Shown here piece after piece: positions 45,152 to 57,266 of a stretch of 64,000 nt of DNA. Every line of letters begins with the position of its first letter. Position 1 is the first letter of the stretch. The stretch comes from Luteibacter sp. OK325 (GTDB taxonomy: Bacteria > Pseudomonadota > Gammaproteobacteria > Xanthomonadales > Rhodanobacteraceae). A program made the translations under genes and the position numbers. The DNA is taken from contig NZ_QAOX01000015.1 of the NCBI RefSeq assembly GCF_003050935.1, positions 1 through 64,000 on the forward strand. The letters are read 5' to 3'. Under the pieces are notes generated by a model. That model was not told the DNA's origin and searched no databases. It saw nothing but the letters and a program-made list of their open reading frames with translations.

Positions 45152-45602
45152 TAGCGCGTACGCGAACGCGCCCGGTGTCGACCCTCGCTACCTGCGGGCC
45201 CTTCGCCTCATGCAGCGCGAGGGTAACGAGGCTGGCGCCTACCCGTTGCTAAGCGCGGCTGCGGATGACGGTGATGGACCGTCGATATACGCGATCGCGA
45301 CATGGTTCCTGCACGGCACGCACGTGCGACGGAACATGAAGGAGGGCAACAGGTTACTCCGCCTCGCCGCCGACAAGAACATCGCTTCCGCCTGTTCGGA
45401 CCTGGCAGTGTCTTACTACCGGGGATGGGGAATTCGACAGAGTTACAACGAAGCGGCGAGGTACTACCTGCGCGCCTTTCTTCTCGGCGATGTGACAGCT
45501 GCGGAGTGGATCGAGAAGTTGTTTTACTGGGAAGGGACGAAGATCGCGCCACGCACGGTAGCGCGGGAGTTCGGCCGTCTCCAGGCCGCGCGAGGGCATT
45601 AG
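45021..45602 (+). CDS. Sel1-repeat protein, candidate RHS partner
   Basis: 193 aa from ATG 45021 (GAGG upstream). Residues ~65-190 contain Sel1-like tandem helices (PSIYAIATWFLHGTHVRRNM, ACSDLAVSYYRGWGIRQSYN). No signal peptide, so cytoplasmic. Its first 131 bases lie inside the RHS gene in a different frame. Sel1-repeat proteins beside RHS genes are often immunity proteins; that role here is an inference. Confidence 0.82.
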   Translation: MKKATQDATRTKAGKKPTTPAGLDATRLQTGKAPGHHLNPPPIDSAYANAPGVDPRYLRALRLMQREGNEAGAYPLLSAAADDGDGPSIYAIATWFLHGTHVRRNMKEGNRLLRLAADKNIASACSDLAVSYYRGWGIRQSYNEAARYYLRAFLLGDVTAAEWIEKLFYWEGTKIAPRTVAREFGRLQAARGH

Positions 45603-45619
45603 GTCCGGGACACCATGCC

Positions 45620-45643
45620 TGTTGGAGCCGATTCATCGGCGAT
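45620..45643. repeat. Single REP element
   Basis: Forward copy with the ATTCAT core and one head change (GTTGG). Located between the Sel1-repeat gene and the FUSC gene. Confidence 0.8.
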
Positions 45644-45682
45644 AGCGACGGAGAGACGACGTAGGCACGGTAAAGTACCCCC

Positions 45683-47794
45683 ATGCCCTCCCTACGTCAC
45701 CTCGCCGAATCCGACCGCTTCGCCGATGTCCTGCGCACCTTCCTCACGTTATCAGGCATCACCGCCTGGTGCACCCTCCTCGGCCCCGCCAGCGCCATCG
45801 TCCCGGCACTCCTCGGCGCCATCGCCTGCGCGCTGGCCGAGACCGACGACGCCTGGCGCGGACGGTTGCGCGGGCTCGTCGTCACCCTGCTCTGCTTCGC
45901 CGCGGCCGCCGTCGGCGTAAAGGCCCTGATCGGCCAACCCATCTTCTTCGCCGTCGCGCTGCCACTGGGCACCTTCATCCTCGTGATGCTCGGCGCGGCC
46001 AGTGGTCGCTATGCAACCATCGCCACCGCCACGCTGATCCTCTCGGTCTACACCATGATCGCCTCCGATGCGACTGTCGCGGGCACCGGCAATGAAGGCA
46101 CGCTGGCGATCCTCGCGGGTGCCGCATGGTATGGCCTGCTCTCGTTGATCTGGAGCGCGCTGGCGCCCCAGCGTGCGGTGCGCCACTCGCTGGCGCGTCT
46201 GTTCGAATCGCTCGCCGGGCTCATCGAAGCCAAGGCCGCCCTGTTCGAGCCCGTTTACGGCCTGGACCGCAACGCGCTCGACATCGAGTTCTCCAAACGC
46301 AACCTGCGCACGGTCGAAGCCCTGACCGGTGCACGCACTGCCTTGATCGATCGTATCGGGCGGCGCCAGCCGCGCGGACGCAGCGCGGCTCGGCTGGCGA
46401 TGTTCTTTGTTGCGCAGGACATCCACGAGCGCATCAGCTCCTCGCACTACCCGTACGACGAGCTCGCCGATGCCCTGTATCACAGCGACCTGATGTTTCG
46501 TTTCGGTCGCCTGTTGCGCCTGCAGGCCATCGCCTGTCGCGAGCGCGCCGACGCTATCAGGCGCATCGCGCCACTCAGCGCCATCGCCCTGCCGAGGGCC
46601 GCACTCGACGACCTGCGCGAGGCCATCGCCTACCGCCGCCGCAGCGACCCGCCCGACGAAGCCATCGACGATGCCCTCTCCGCGTTGATGAACAACATGG
46701 AACGCCTGCAGGCTGCCATCGAAGACGAAGGAAGCCTGCCGCAGGACATGGACACCTCGCTGCAAGGCAACGAGCCGTCGTCGCTGAAGGACGCGATTGC
46801 GCGCGTCCGCATCCGGCTCAACCGCCGCTCGATGCATTTCCGCCATGCCGTCCGTCTCGCCGCCGGGATGCTTGGCGGCTACCTGCTGATGCTCGCGCTG
46901 CATCCGACGCATGGCTACTGGATCCTGCTGACGACGCTGTTCGTCTGCCAGCCGAGCTACGGCAGCACACGCCGTCGCCTCGTCCAGCGGGTGATCGGCA
47001 CGACCGCGGGCCTGGTAGCCGGCTGGGCCATGCTTCGCCTGCTGCCCGGCGGCGACTGGCGCCTGCCGGTACTGGTCGCGACCGGCGCCGGCTTCTTTGC
47101 CTTTCGCCTGCGCCGCTACGCGCTTGCCACCGCCGTGATCACGTTGTTCGTCCTGCTTTGCTTCGACCGTATCGGCGCGGGCTACGACGCCATCGGCCCG
47201 CGACTGCTGGATACGCTCCTGGGCGCCATCGTCGCCGCCGTGGCGATCCGCTTCGTCCTGCCAGACTGGCGCGTGCGCCGCCTGGAGGAGGTCGTCGCCG
47301 ACGCCTTGCTGGCCTATGGACGCTACCTGCAGCGCATCGCCGCCCAATACCGTACCGGCAAGGCCGACGACCTGCCCTACCGTATCGCCCGCCGCGACGC
47401 GCACGCCGCGCAGGCCGCTGTCGCCGGCAACGTGACCGAGCTACTGGCCGAGCCTGGTCACCCGAGGGAACGCGGCGAGCGAGCACTGCGCCTGCTCACC
47501 GCCCTGCAAGCCGGCCTGGCCCATCTGTCCACACTCGGAGCGCACCGCCAGCCCCTGGCCGCGGTGGATGCCACCGCCGTCGAGGAACTCACCAGGCGCA
47601 TCGCCCATGGCCTGGATGGGCTGGCCGAGCACGTACGGGCCGGCTCACCGGCTCCGCTGCTAGGCACCTCGGCCCTGTTCGTCGGCACCTCGCTGCGCCT
47701 CGCGGAAGCCCCGGAGGCTGTGCGCCTTGTAGACCGCCAGTGCCTCCTCCTGGTCCGCGTCCACGACCGGATCGCGGCCATGCCGGGGACCTGA
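45683..47794 (+). CDS. YccS-type FUSC-family membrane protein
   Basis: 703 aa. Two blocks of membrane helices (45-170 and about 390-530) flank a cytoplasmic region, as in YccS/FUSC proteins; [21 protein letters not shown] is the FUSC-type motif. These resemble aromatic acid/fusaric acid efflux components. No membrane-fusion partner is adjacent, so substrate and mode are not known. Confidence 0.9.
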   Translation: MPSLRHLAESDRFADVLRTFLTLSGITAWCTLLGPASAIVPALLGAIACALAETDDAWRGRLRGLVVTLLCFAAAAVGVKALIGQPIFFAVALPLGTFILVMLGAASGRYATIATATLILSVYTMIASDATVAGTGNEGTLAILAGAAWYGLLSLIWSALAPQRAVRHSLARLFESLAGLIEAKAALFEPVYGLDRNALDIEFSKRNLRTVEALTGARTALIDRIGRRQPRGRSAARLAMFFVAQDIHERISSSHYPYDELADALYHSDLMFRFGRLLRLQAIACRERADAIRRIAPLSAIALPRAALDDLREAIAYRRRSDPPDEAIDDALSALMNNMERLQAAIEDEGSLPQDMDTSLQGNEPSSLKDAIARVRIRLNRRSMHFRHAVRLAAGMLGGYLLMLALHPTHGYWILLTTLFVCQPSYGSTRRRLVQRVIGTTAGLVAGWAMLRLLPGGDWRLPVLVATGAGFFAFRLRRYALATAVITLFVLLCFDRIGAGYDAIGPRLLDTLLGAIVAAVAIRFVLPDWRVRRLEEVVADALLAYGRYLQRIAAQYRTGKADDLPYRIARRDAHAAQAAVAGNVTELLAEPGHPRERGERALRLLTALQAGLAHLSTLGAHRQPLAAVDATAVEELTRRIAHGLDGLAEHVRAGSPAPLLGTSALFVGTSLRLAEAPEAVRLVDRQCLLLVRVHDRIAAMPGT

Positions 47795-47876
47795 TTGCTG
47801 CGTCGCGCCGTGGATTGGGGGCCCCGGCGCGTTACGATGGGAAGCTTTTTCCCCGTATCCCCCCGGAGTTGCACGC

Positions 47877-49034
47877 ATGCGCCCGTTTTCCCTCGGTGAA
47901 GACCTCGACCTCCTGCGCGAAAGCGTCCACGCCTTCGCCGAGAAGGAAATCGCCCCCCGCGCCGATCGTATCGATCGCGAAAATGTCTTCCCGGAAGACC
48001 TCTGGCTGAAGTTCGGCGAGATGGGCCTGCTCGGCGTGACCGTGCCTGAGGAATTCGGCGGCTCCGGCCTGGGTTTCCTTGCCCACATGGTTGCGATGGA
48101 AGAGATCTCCCGCGCGTCGGCGTCGGTCGGCCTCTCCTATGGCGCGCACTCCAACCTGTGCGTGCAGAACATCTACCACAACGGCAACGACGCGCAGCGC
48201 CGCAAGTACCTGCCCAAGCTCACGAGCGGTGAGTGGGTCGGCGCGCTGGCAATGAGCGAGCCGGGCGCCGGCTCCGATGTGGTCGGCTCGATGAGCTGCC
48301 ACGCCGAGCTGGTCGGCGACGTCTGGGTGGCCAACGGCACGAAGATGTGGATCACCAACGGCCCCGACGCCGACGTGCTGCTGGTCTACATGCGCACGGC
48401 GCCGCGTCCGGCCGGCAGCCGCTGCATGACCGCCTTCATCATCGAAAAGGGCATGAAGGGTTTCTCCACCGCGCAGAAGCTCGACAAGCTCGGCATGCGC
48501 GGTTCGAACACCTGCGAGCTGGTATTCGACAACTGTGAGATTCCCGCCGAGAACATCGTTGGCGAAGTGAACGAAGGCGTACGCGTGCTGATGGGCGGCC
48601 TGGACACCGAGCGCCTCGTGCTCTCCGGCGGCCCCATCGGCATCATGCAGGCGGCGGTGGACCTCGTGCTGCCGTACGTGCGTGAGCGCAAGCAGTTCAA
48701 CGCGCCGATCGGCACGTTCGGCATGATGCAGGCCAAGGTGGCCGACATGTATACCGCGCTGCAGTCGTCACGCGGCTTCGCGTATATGGTGGCCCAGCAG
48801 TTCGACAACGGCGTGAAGTCGCGCATCGATCCGGCGGCCTGCCTGCTCAATGCATCGACCAACGCGGTGAAGGTCGCTCTCGAAGCGATCCAGTCCCTCG
48901 GCGGTAACGGTTACATCAACGAGTTCCCCGCGGGGCGGTTGCTCCGCGACGCGAAGCTCTACGAGATCGGCGCGGGCACCAACGAAATTCGTCGCATGCT
49001 CATCGGACGCGAGCTGTTCCACGGCAAGTCATAA
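47877..49034 (+). CDS. liuA: Isovaleryl-CoA dehydrogenase
   Basis: 385 aa. Acyl-CoA dehydrogenase fold: [27 protein letters not shown], and [21 protein letters not shown]. The catalytic base is Glu in [17 protein letters not shown], while the usual C-terminal site reads [12 protein letters not shown] with Gly; this pattern is specific to isovaleryl-CoA dehydrogenases. It catalyses the third step of leucine breakdown. A terminator follows. Confidence 0.92.
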   Translation: MRPFSLGEDLDLLRESVHAFAEKEIAPRADRIDRENVFPEDLWLKFGEMGLLGVTVPEEFGGSGLGFLAHMVAMEEISRASASVGLSYGAHSNLCVQNIYHNGNDAQRRKYLPKLTSGEWVGALAMSEPGAGSDVVGSMSCHAELVGDVWVANGTKMWITNGPDADVLLVYMRTAPRPAGSRCMTAFIIEKGMKGFSTAQKLDKLGMRGSNTCELVFDNCEIPAENIVGEVNEGVRVLMGGLDTERLVLSGGPIGIMQAAVDLVLPYVRERKQFNAPIGTFGMMQAKVADMYTALQSSRGFAYMVAQQFDNGVKSRIDPAACLLNASTNAVKVALEAIQSLGGNGYINEFPAGRLLRDAKLYEIGAGTNEIRRMLIGRELFHGKS

Positions 49035-49060
49035 CAGGCACAGCTTCGTTTTGCGACCTG

Positions 49061-49097
49061 GGCCGCTCCCACGCGAAGGTGGGGCGGCCTTTTTTTT
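49061..49097 (+). terminator. Rho-independent terminator after liuA
   Basis: GGCCGCTCCCAC pairs imperfectly with GTGGGGCGGCC, followed by eight T (49090-49097). Confidence 0.85.
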
Positions 49098-49110
49098 GGC
49101 ATGGATCCTT

Positions 49111-49196
49111 GTGGGAGCCGCTTCAGCGGCGATATGAAGCGATGATTGCCTGTAGGTGTGGATGCGAAAGGCATCGCCGATGAATCGGCTCCTACA
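49111..49196. repeat. REP pair
   Basis: Forward GCTTCAGC-type copy 49111-49133 and inverted ATGAAT-type copy 49173-49196, between the isovaleryl-CoA dehydrogenase terminator and the autotransporter stop. Both stem variants in one pair. Confidence 0.85.
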
Positions 49197-49208
49197 GAGA
49201 GCCGGCAT

Positions 49209-52031
49209 TTACCAGGCCAGGCGGTAGCTTGCGGTGGCGGAGTGTGAGTGATCGCGGTCGGCGAAGCGTTGCTCTACGTCGATGCCGAGCGTTGAGCGTT
49301 CGCTCAAGTCCATACCTACGGTGAAGCCCGCCGTGCCGGCGCGGCGCGACAGCCCGATGCCTTCCACCGGCGCCCATTGCGCGATGCCGTTGTAGCGCGC
49401 CGAAAACACCTCACCCCTGGTGGCGAACGCGTTCTGCCAGCCGAGCTTGGCATCGATGCGCAGCTTGCCAAACGACGTGAGCCACGAGCTACCCGCACGG
49501 AGGCCGAAACCCGCCTGCCAGCGTGAGGTGGTCTGGCCATTGGCGGCAAGACCAAAACCGTCGCCACCAGCCTCGTCGAAACCCGCGCGACGGATGCTCG
49601 CGAACTGCGCGTTCGCATACGGCGTGAGCGTGAACGCGCCGACGTTCGTGCGATAGCCGAATTCACCGTAAGCCACGTTGTAGTGACCGGTGTTGTCGGT
49701 ACCCGCAAACGCGCCCTGGTCGCCCAGGCGAAGCAGGCGCTGCGTATCGCCATGGAAGCTGCCGAAGCCGAAGCGGCCGACGCCATACCAGTTCGCACCG
49801 CGCGAGCCGGCGTACAACATGCCTTCGGTCGCGCGATTGGTCTGGCGATCCACGCTGCCGGACAACTGGCCCGTGCTGCGCATCTGGCTGACGGCCACAC
49901 CGGCGAAACCGTTGTTGCCGATCTTTACGTCGTTGCCGACGAGTGCGCCGTCGAGGTTGAAGTTCACGTTGCCGAAACCGGCGCGGCTGAGGCCACCCTG
50001 CGAACCGAGCGACTGCGTCCACGCGCCCGTCGGGGCCTGCTGGTCGAGATGGTTGATCAGGGCATCGTTGCCCGCATCGATGCCGGCGAGCGTCACCGCC
50101 GTGCTTGCCGCATACAGCTGGCCCGACAACGATTCCAGCGAAGCCTGCGCTACCTGCTGCGAGGACGACTGCTGGATGCTGCCCGCCGCGATCAACGTGT
50201 GCTCATCCATCGCCGTCACCGTTGGCGACACGCTGGCAAGGCTCGCGTTGATCTGGGCGAATGCACCGTCGAGGCGCTGCGCAGAGTTCACTGCGGCCAC
50301 CGACTGCGACATGCTCGTCGTCGCCACCTGGGTGATGCTCAGCTGCGTGGTGTCGACCCAGACTTCCTTGGGCAGGTACTGCAGCGTCGAACTGAGGAAG
50401 ACGCCGGACGCCTTCGTCGTGGTGGTGAAGGCGCCGGAGATGGCATTGGCCGTGAGCACCTGCTGGTGCGAGGTCACCGTGTAACCGGAAATCGCGCCCG
50501 CGATGTAGAAGTCGCCGGCGAGCGTCGCGGTGCCGCTGACGACAAGAGGCGCACCCAGCTTCTGCGAGAGCCGCCCACTTCCCGTCTGCGTGAAGTCACC
50601 TGTGATGTGCGTCGACGTATCCAGCGTCGTCAGCTGGCCCGCGTTGTTGACGCTACCGCCAATGTCGCCGTGGGCAATCAGGTTGGCCGCTCCGCTGCCG
50701 ATGGTCACCGCACCCGGCACGCCAAGCATCGATTCCAGCGTCGCCGAGCCAGTCAGGTTCGTCGTTCCCGCATACGTGTTCGTGCCCGACAGCGTGAGTT
50801 TGCCGTTGCCGGAAACGTTGAGGCCGCCTGCACCCTTGATGTCGTTGAGGAAGGCGGCGTCCTGCCCGGCGACGGTCGGTGCATCGAAGTTGCCCCAGTC
50901 GAACGTCGCCGGGCCGCGAATGGCACGACCGACATTGAGGCGCCCGTAACCGTAGACGACATCCGGCCCGGCAGCGCCGAGGTCGTCAGCCGTGCCGAGG
51001 ATGATCTGGCGCACTGCGTTCACGCCGAGCGTCGGGAAGGCCTGCATCACCACGGCGGCGGCGCCGGAGACCTGCGGTGCCGCCAGCGAGGTACCTGTCC
51101 AGACTTCGTAGGAGATGTTGGTCGCCGTTGACGTGGCCGAGGCCGTGATAACGGCGCCGGGTGCCGCGAGGCAATAGTTCATCGCCACGCCGCAGCGATT
51201 CGAGTACGTGGCGATCTGCGTGGGGTTGTTGCTGTCCAGCGCGACTACCGTGAGCCAGCCGGCCTCGAGATCCGGAGCCCGCGCGGGTAGTGCCGCCACC
51301 GTGGACGGATTGGCGCCGGCGTCGTTGCCAGCGGCAAACACGAAAAGGTGACCGGCGGTGAACGGCGCATAGGCGTCGTGGAAGCTCTTCGTCGCGGCCG
51401 TGTCGGAGGCATCCCAATAGACGCCGCCCCAGGAGTTGTTGAGGATCTTCGCCCCGGCGGCGGTCACATCGGCGTTGACCTTGCCGAGCGGATCGGAGCT
51501 CGTCGCCTGATTGCCCTGGCCCGACCCGTCGTCGGTCGGCGCCTTGTCGCTAATGATGCGGGCCGAGATGATGGTCGCGTCAGGCGCGACACCGCCGGCA
51601 AACTTGCCGAAAGGGCGCCCTGCGGCGATTTCCGCCACCGCCGTACCGTGACCCACAACATCGTCGACACCGGTGTTATTGGTGCTGGGATCCACGTAAG
51701 TCAGGTTGGTCGTGACCCGGCCGGCGAGCGCCGGATGCGTGGAAGTCACGCCACTATCGATAATGCCGATGACTACGCCTTTGCCGGTAAACCCGGCCGC
51801 CTGGGCGGCGGTGACGTTGGTCAGCGAAAGCTGGGCATCCAGCGGGGGGTCCGGTTGGGTGGGTTGTGTCGGGGGCGTAACCGGCGGCGTGGCCGGCGGC
51901 GCGACGACTATTCCGGTTCCACCCCCGCTCTTCGTACCGCCACCGCCACCACCGCCGCAAGCCGCCAGACCCAGGCTCAGACAGACGGCAAGCGCCAACT
52001 CGCGCTGACGCGGGAGATTGCTCTGATTCAC
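49209..52031 (-). CDS. S8 subtilase autotransporter with lipobox
   Basis: 940 aa. Lipobox LAAC at 22-25, then a Gly-rich stretch and Pro/Thr linker. Peptidase S8 domain: VIGIIDSGV with Asp92, GHGTAVAEIAAG with His128, GTSLAAPQVSG with Ser near 310. A passenger beta-helix region (GGLNVSGNGKLTLSG) with autotransporter-associated repeats follows, then a C-terminal autotransporter barrel from about 670 ending ...ATASYRLAW. It probably is a surface-exposed or released protease. The lipobox in an autotransporter is unusual. Confidence 0.9.
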   Translation of the reverse strand: MNQSNLPRQRELALAVCLSLGLAACGGGGGGGTKSGGGTGIVVAPPATPPVTPPTQPTQPDPPLDAQLSLTNVTAAQAAGFTGKGVVIGIIDSGVTSTHPALAGRVTTNLTYVDPSTNNTGVDDVVGHGTAVAEIAAGRPFGKFAGGVAPDATIISARIISDKAPTDDGSGQGNQATSSDPLGKVNADVTAAGAKILNNSWGGVYWDASDTAATKSFHDAYAPFTAGHLFVFAAGNDAGANPSTVAALPARAPDLEAGWLTVVALDSNNPTQIATYSNRCGVAMNYCLAAPGAVITASATSTATNISYEVWTGTSLAAPQVSGAAAVVMQAFPTLGVNAVRQIILGTADDLGAAGPDVVYGYGRLNVGRAIRGPATFDWGNFDAPTVAGQDAAFLNDIKGAGGLNVSGNGKLTLSGTNTYAGTTNLTGSATLESMLGVPGAVTIGSGAANLIAHGDIGGSVNNAGQLTTLDTSTHITGDFTQTGSGRLSQKLGAPLVVSGTATLAGDFYIAGAISGYTVTSHQQVLTANAISGAFTTTTKASGVFLSSTLQYLPKEVWVDTTQLSITQVATTSMSQSVAAVNSAQRLDGAFAQINASLASVSPTVTAMDEHTLIAAGSIQQSSSQQVAQASLESLSGQLYAASTAVTLAGIDAGNDALINHLDQQAPTGAWTQSLGSQGGLSRAGFGNVNFNLDGALVGNDVKIGNNGFAGVAVSQMRSTGQLSGSVDRQTNRATEGMLYAGSRGANWYGVGRFGFGSFHGDTQRLLRLGDQGAFAGTDNTGHYNVAYGEFGYRTNVGAFTLTPYANAQFASIRRAGFDEAGGDGFGLAANGQTTSRWQAGFGLRAGSSWLTSFGKLRIDAKLGWQNAFATRGEVFSARYNGIAQWAPVEGIGLSRRAGTAGFTVGMDLSERSTLGIDVEQRFADRDHSHSATASYRLAW

Positions 52032-52240
52032 GTTTAACCCCTTGGTTCGACATCAATGTCGCGTCGCCAGCATCCCCCGACGGCGCACCTGGCCCGATAC
52101 TCGCACACCCGCAGGCCGCCTGGCGTGCGGCAGTGCACAGCCCTTGACGCGGCGCAGATTGCCCCGCCACGGCCCCCGCTGCGATACTCGACAAGTTTTC
52201 CGCCCCCCAAGGGCGGCCATGCGAGTCCCACGGAGTTCCC

Positions 52241-53416
52241 ATGTCTGAGATCGTCATCGCGGGCGCCAAGCGCACCGCCATCGGTTCCTTCCTTGGCCAG
52301 TTCACCGGCGTCCCCACGCCGAAGCTCGGCGCCATTGCCATCAAGGCCGCCCTCGAGCAGTCGGGCATCGCCCCGGCCGACGTCAGCGAAGTGATCATGG
52401 GCTGCGTGCTGCCCGCCAACCTCGGCCAGGCGCCGGCCCGCCAGGCATCGATCGAAGCCGGCGTGCCCGTTTCGGCCGGCTGCACCACCATCAACAAGGT
52501 GTGCGGCTCCGGCATGAAAGCGCTGATGCTCGCCCACGACCTGATCAAGGTCGGCTCGGCAAAAGTCGTCGTCGCCGGCGGCATGGAGTCGATGACCAAT
52601 GCGCCGCACATGGTCAACGCGCGTACCGGCATCCGCTACGGCGACGGCCAGCTGGTCGACCACATGGCCTGGGACGGCCTGACCAATCCGTACGACGGCC
52701 AGTCCATGGGTGTGTTCGGCGAGAAGTGCGCGGACAAATACACCTTCACCCGCGAAGAGCAGGACGCTTACGCCATCGCTTCGGTGGAGCGTGCTCAGGC
52801 CGCACAGAAGGCGAATGCTTTTGCCAACGAGATCGTCCCGGTGACCGTCCAGGGTCGCAAGGGTACGCAGGACTTTGCCGAAGACGAACAGCCGGGCCGT
52901 TCCGACACCGCGAAAATTCCTACGTTGCGCGCTGCGTTCCGCAAGGAAAACGGCACGATTACGGCAGCCAGCTCCTCCAGCATCTCCGACGGCGCCGCCG
53001 CACTCGTGCTGCTCGATGCCGATGATGCGAAGGCCCGCGGCATTACCGCGCTGGCGCGTATCGTCGCGCACGCCACGCATTCGCAGGAACCGGAATGGTT
53101 TACCACCGCACCGGTGGGCGCCATTTCGAAAGTCCTTGAAAAAGCCGGCTGGAAAGCGAGTGACGTCGATCTCTTCGAGATCAACGAAGCGTTCGCCGTC
53201 GTGCCGATGGCCGTCATGCGCGAACTCGGCGTGCCGCACGACAAGATCAACGTCAACGGCGGCGCATGCGCGCTCGGCCACCCGATCGGCGCCAGCGGTG
53301 CGCGTATCGTGGTGACTCTTCTCAATGCGTTGACGGCCCGTGGGGCAAAAAGGGGTGTCGCAGCGCTTTGTATTGGCGGCGGCGAGGCCACGGCGATCGC
53401 CATCGAACTGGTGTGA
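52241..53416 (+). CDS. Acetyl-CoA C-acetyltransferase (thiolase)
   Basis: 391 aa, ATG 52241 behind CGGAG. Cys in VCGSGMKALML, His in NGGACALGHPIGASG and Cys in AALCIGGGEATAIAIE complete the thiolase II site. It cleaves acetoacetyl-CoA or condenses two acetyl-CoA. In this region, acetoacetate from leucine breakdown is the likely link. Confidence 0.93.
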   Translation: MSEIVIAGAKRTAIGSFLGQFTGVPTPKLGAIAIKAALEQSGIAPADVSEVIMGCVLPANLGQAPARQASIEAGVPVSAGCTTINKVCGSGMKALMLAHDLIKVGSAKVVVAGGMESMTNAPHMVNARTGIRYGDGQLVDHMAWDGLTNPYDGQSMGVFGEKCADKYTFTREEQDAYAIASVERAQAAQKANAFANEIVPVTVQGRKGTQDFAEDEQPGRSDTAKIPTLRAAFRKENGTITAASSSSISDGAAALVLLDADDAKARGITALARIVAHATHSQEPEWFTTAPVGAISKVLEKAGWKASDVDLFEINEAFAVVPMAVMRELGVPHDKINVNGGACALGHPIGASGARIVVTLLNALTARGAKRGVAALCIGGGEATAIAIELV

Positions 53417-53581
53417 ACCTGACGTCGATAAACCGGGTGGGCGTACTTTTGATAACGATCACGCGCTCTGCATGGCCTTTAATGCGCCCTGAAGGACACC
53501 TGTTCGATCGGTAGCTAAGTCATAACAACTAGGCTATTAATACGCCCGCCTAACGGCATTCCACGGCTAAGGAGAAACACC

Positions 53582-53971
53582 ATGAATTTGACGCGTACCC
53601 TTCTCGCCTCTGCGCTCGTCGCGCTTCTGGCAGCTTGCAGCAACGGCGCGACGGATTCCGCGCAGGACGCCCAGAAGTCGGCTGCGGATGCACAGCAGCA
53701 GGCTGACAAGGCACAGCAGGCCGCCGACCAGTCGCAGAACGCCGCGACCACGCAGGCCGCCGATCAGGCTCAGCAGTCCGCCGACCAGGCCAAGGACGCT
53801 GCCGGCCAGGCCCAGGCCGCCGCTTCCGCTTCAACCGCCGGTGATGCGCCGGAAGCCGCGAAGGACGCTGCCTCCAACGCCGCCGATCAGGCCGACAAGT
53901 CGGCTGACCAGGCCAAGGACGCTGCTTCCAATGCCAATAGCGGCAAGGACGACAGCTCCACCAAGAAGTAA
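53582..53971 (+). CDS. Small Ala/Gln/Asp-rich lipoprotein
   Basis: 129 aa. Signal peptide with lipobox LAAC (Cys19), then a low-complexity helical sequence of repeated ADQAKDAA/ADQAQ-like units with hydrophobic Ala spacing; it is likely a long coiled coil, Lpp-like in style. Function is unknown; a cell-envelope spacer is plausible. The 165-base upstream gap has an AT-rich stretch at 53522-53543 that could hold its promoter. Confidence 0.8.
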   Translation: MNLTRTLLASALVALLAACSNGATDSAQDAQKSAADAQQQADKAQQAADQSQNAATTQAADQAQQSADQAKDAAGQAQAAASASTAGDAPEAAKDAASNAADQADKSADQAKDAASNANSGKDDSSTKK

Positions 53972-53992
53972 GCCCTCGGGTTTATTCTCTGG

Positions 53993-54024
53993 AAAACGGC
54001 CGCCTTCGGGTGGCCGTTTTTTTT
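53993..54024 (+). terminator. Rho-independent terminator
   Basis: AAAACGGCCGCC, loop TTCG, GGTGGCCGTTTT, then a T-run: a strong hairpin after the small lipoprotein gene. Confidence 0.9.
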
Positions 54025-54032
54025 CTGCCTTC

Positions 54033-54132
54033 TGTGGGAGCCGATCTTCTGTGGGAGCCGATTCATCGGCGATCCCGCGGCAGCGGGCCAGCTTCCCGCA
54101 AGCGCCCTTTCGCCGATGAATCGGCTCCCACA
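54033..54132. repeat. REP cluster with one truncated copy
   Basis: A broken copy at 54033-54044, full forward copy 54050-54073 and inverted copy 54110-54132. The truncated one ends after GGAGCCGAT, so it may be a deletion product. Confidence 0.8.
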
Positions 54133-54214
54133 AGGAGCGCTTTGGCGCGCCGCAGCGTTTGCCTACCGTCGGCGCCCGCTATCATGGTCGTTTCGTCCCC
54201 GCGCGAACGCCCCC

Positions 54215-55822
<1,608 letters not shown>

Positions 55823-55852
55823 GCCTTTCGTTGAGAAAGGGACCGTAAGTCA

Positions 55853-55877
55853 CTGCCCTGTCGACACTACAGGGCAG
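55853..55877 (+). promoter_or_regulatory. Hairpin in the xseA leader
   Basis: CTGCCCTGT (55853-55861) and ACAGGGCAG (55869-55877) form a 9-bp perfect stem with a 7-base loop, 20 bases before the xseA start. There is no T-run, so it is a structured leader or attenuator, not a classical terminator. Confidence 0.4.
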
Positions 55878-55897
55878 CGTGATAACCTCTCCGGTCC

Positions 55898-57244
55898 ATG
55901 TCCGACTTCGACAACCGCCCTGCCCCCGAGATCTTCACGCCGTCCGGTCTGAACCGGTTGGTGCGCGATCTGCTGGAAGACGCCCTGCCTATGGGCGTGT
56001 GGATCGAAGGCGAGCTGTCCAACGTCTCGCGGCCCGCTTCAGGGCATGTCTACTTCACACTGAAAGACGCCAGTGCCCAGGTGCGCTGCGCGATGTTCCG
56101 CACGGCCGCGTCACGCCTGCGCTTTCGCCCTGTCGACGGCATGCATGTGCTCATGCGTGCCAAGGTCGGTCTTTACGAAGCGCGTGGTGAGTTCCAGCTG
56201 GTCGCCGACCATATGGAGCCGGCGGGCGAAGGCGCCCTGCAGCGTGAGTTCGAGCAGCTCAAGGCGCGGCTCGGTGCGGAAGGGCTGTTCGATCAGGAAC
56301 GCAAGCGCGAGCTGCCGGCGTTTCCAAGACGCATCGGTGTCATCACCTCGCCTTCCGGCGCAGCCATTCGCGATGTGCTGAGCGTGCTCGGCCGGCGTCT
56401 TGGTCTTGCCGAAGTGGACGTACTGCCGGTGCCGGTGCAGGGTCGCGAGGCGCCGCCGGCGATCGCCTCCATGCTTCGCCGGGCTTCGGCCAGCGGTCGC
56501 TACGACGTGATCCTGATTACCCGCGGAGGCGGCTCGCTTGAGGACCTCTGGGCCTTCAACGACGAAGCCGTTGCGCGGGCGATTCATGCCAGCGCCGTGC
56601 CGGTGGTCTCCGCCGTGGGTCACGAGGTGGACTTCACCATTGCCGATTTCGTGGCCGACCTGCGCGCAGCGACGCCTTCGGCCGCCGCGGAACTTCTTGT
56701 ACCGGATGGCGCCGACCTCACGCGCCAGCTCGATCGTCTTCGCCAGCGCATGACGACGTTGATGACGCGCCGCCTGCAGGCCGCTGCGCAACGCGCCGAC
56801 CACTGGCAGGCACGCCTGAACGCGCAGCGTCCGCAAGCCCGTCTTGCACGGGACGCCCAGCGTCTCGACGCCCTGCGTCGGCGGTTGCTGGTATCGGTGA
56901 GCCAGGCCAACGCGCTGCGCCGCGCCCGTCTCGATCGGCTGCAGGCACGCCTTACCGCCCAGCATCCGAAGGGCCGTCTGGCAGCTTCGAGCCTGAGCGT
57001 CGAGCGACTGCGCCAGCGCATGGCCACGGCCATGTCTCGCCGCCTGGAACGTGACCGCCTTCGTCTTACCGAACAGGCACGCACGCTGCACGCGGTGAGC
57101 CCGCTGGCGACGCTCGAGCGCGGCTACGCCATCGTTTTCGACCAGCGCGACGCGGTCGTCAAACACGCCGACAATGTCGCCGTGGGCGACCGCCTGCGCG
57201 TGATGCTTGGTGACGGCGAGCTCAAGGTCCGCCGCGAGGAATAG
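55898..57244 (+). CDS. xseA: Exodeoxyribonuclease VII large subunit
   Basis: 448 aa. N-terminal OB fold ([35 protein letters not shown]) followed by the catalytic domain with [28 protein letters not shown] and [20 protein letters not shown], then a helical region of repeated RL heptads. It degrades ssDNA to oligonucleotides with XseB, which is not adjacent. Confidence 0.96.
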   Translation: MSDFDNRPAPEIFTPSGLNRLVRDLLEDALPMGVWIEGELSNVSRPASGHVYFTLKDASAQVRCAMFRTAASRLRFRPVDGMHVLMRAKVGLYEARGEFQLVADHMEPAGEGALQREFEQLKARLGAEGLFDQERKRELPAFPRRIGVITSPSGAAIRDVLSVLGRRLGLAEVDVLPVPVQGREAPPAIASMLRRASASGRYDVILITRGGGSLEDLWAFNDEAVARAIHASAVPVVSAVGHEVDFTIADFVADLRAATPSAAAELLVPDGADLTRQLDRLRQRMTTLMTRRLQAAAQRADHWQARLNAQRPQARLARDAQRLDALRRRLLVSVSQANALRRARLDRLQARLTAQHPKGRLAASSLSVERLRQRMATAMSRRLERDRLRLTEQARTLHAVSPLATLERGYAIVFDQRDAVVKHADNVAVGDRLRVMLGDGELKVRREE

Positions 57245-57266
57245 CCGAGCCGGGACTTCCCGACAC

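Noticed and set aside
45752-47404. 550-codon minus-strand frame opposite the FUSC gene
   Set aside because: Antisense artefact; the plus strand has clear membrane helices and FUSC motifs.
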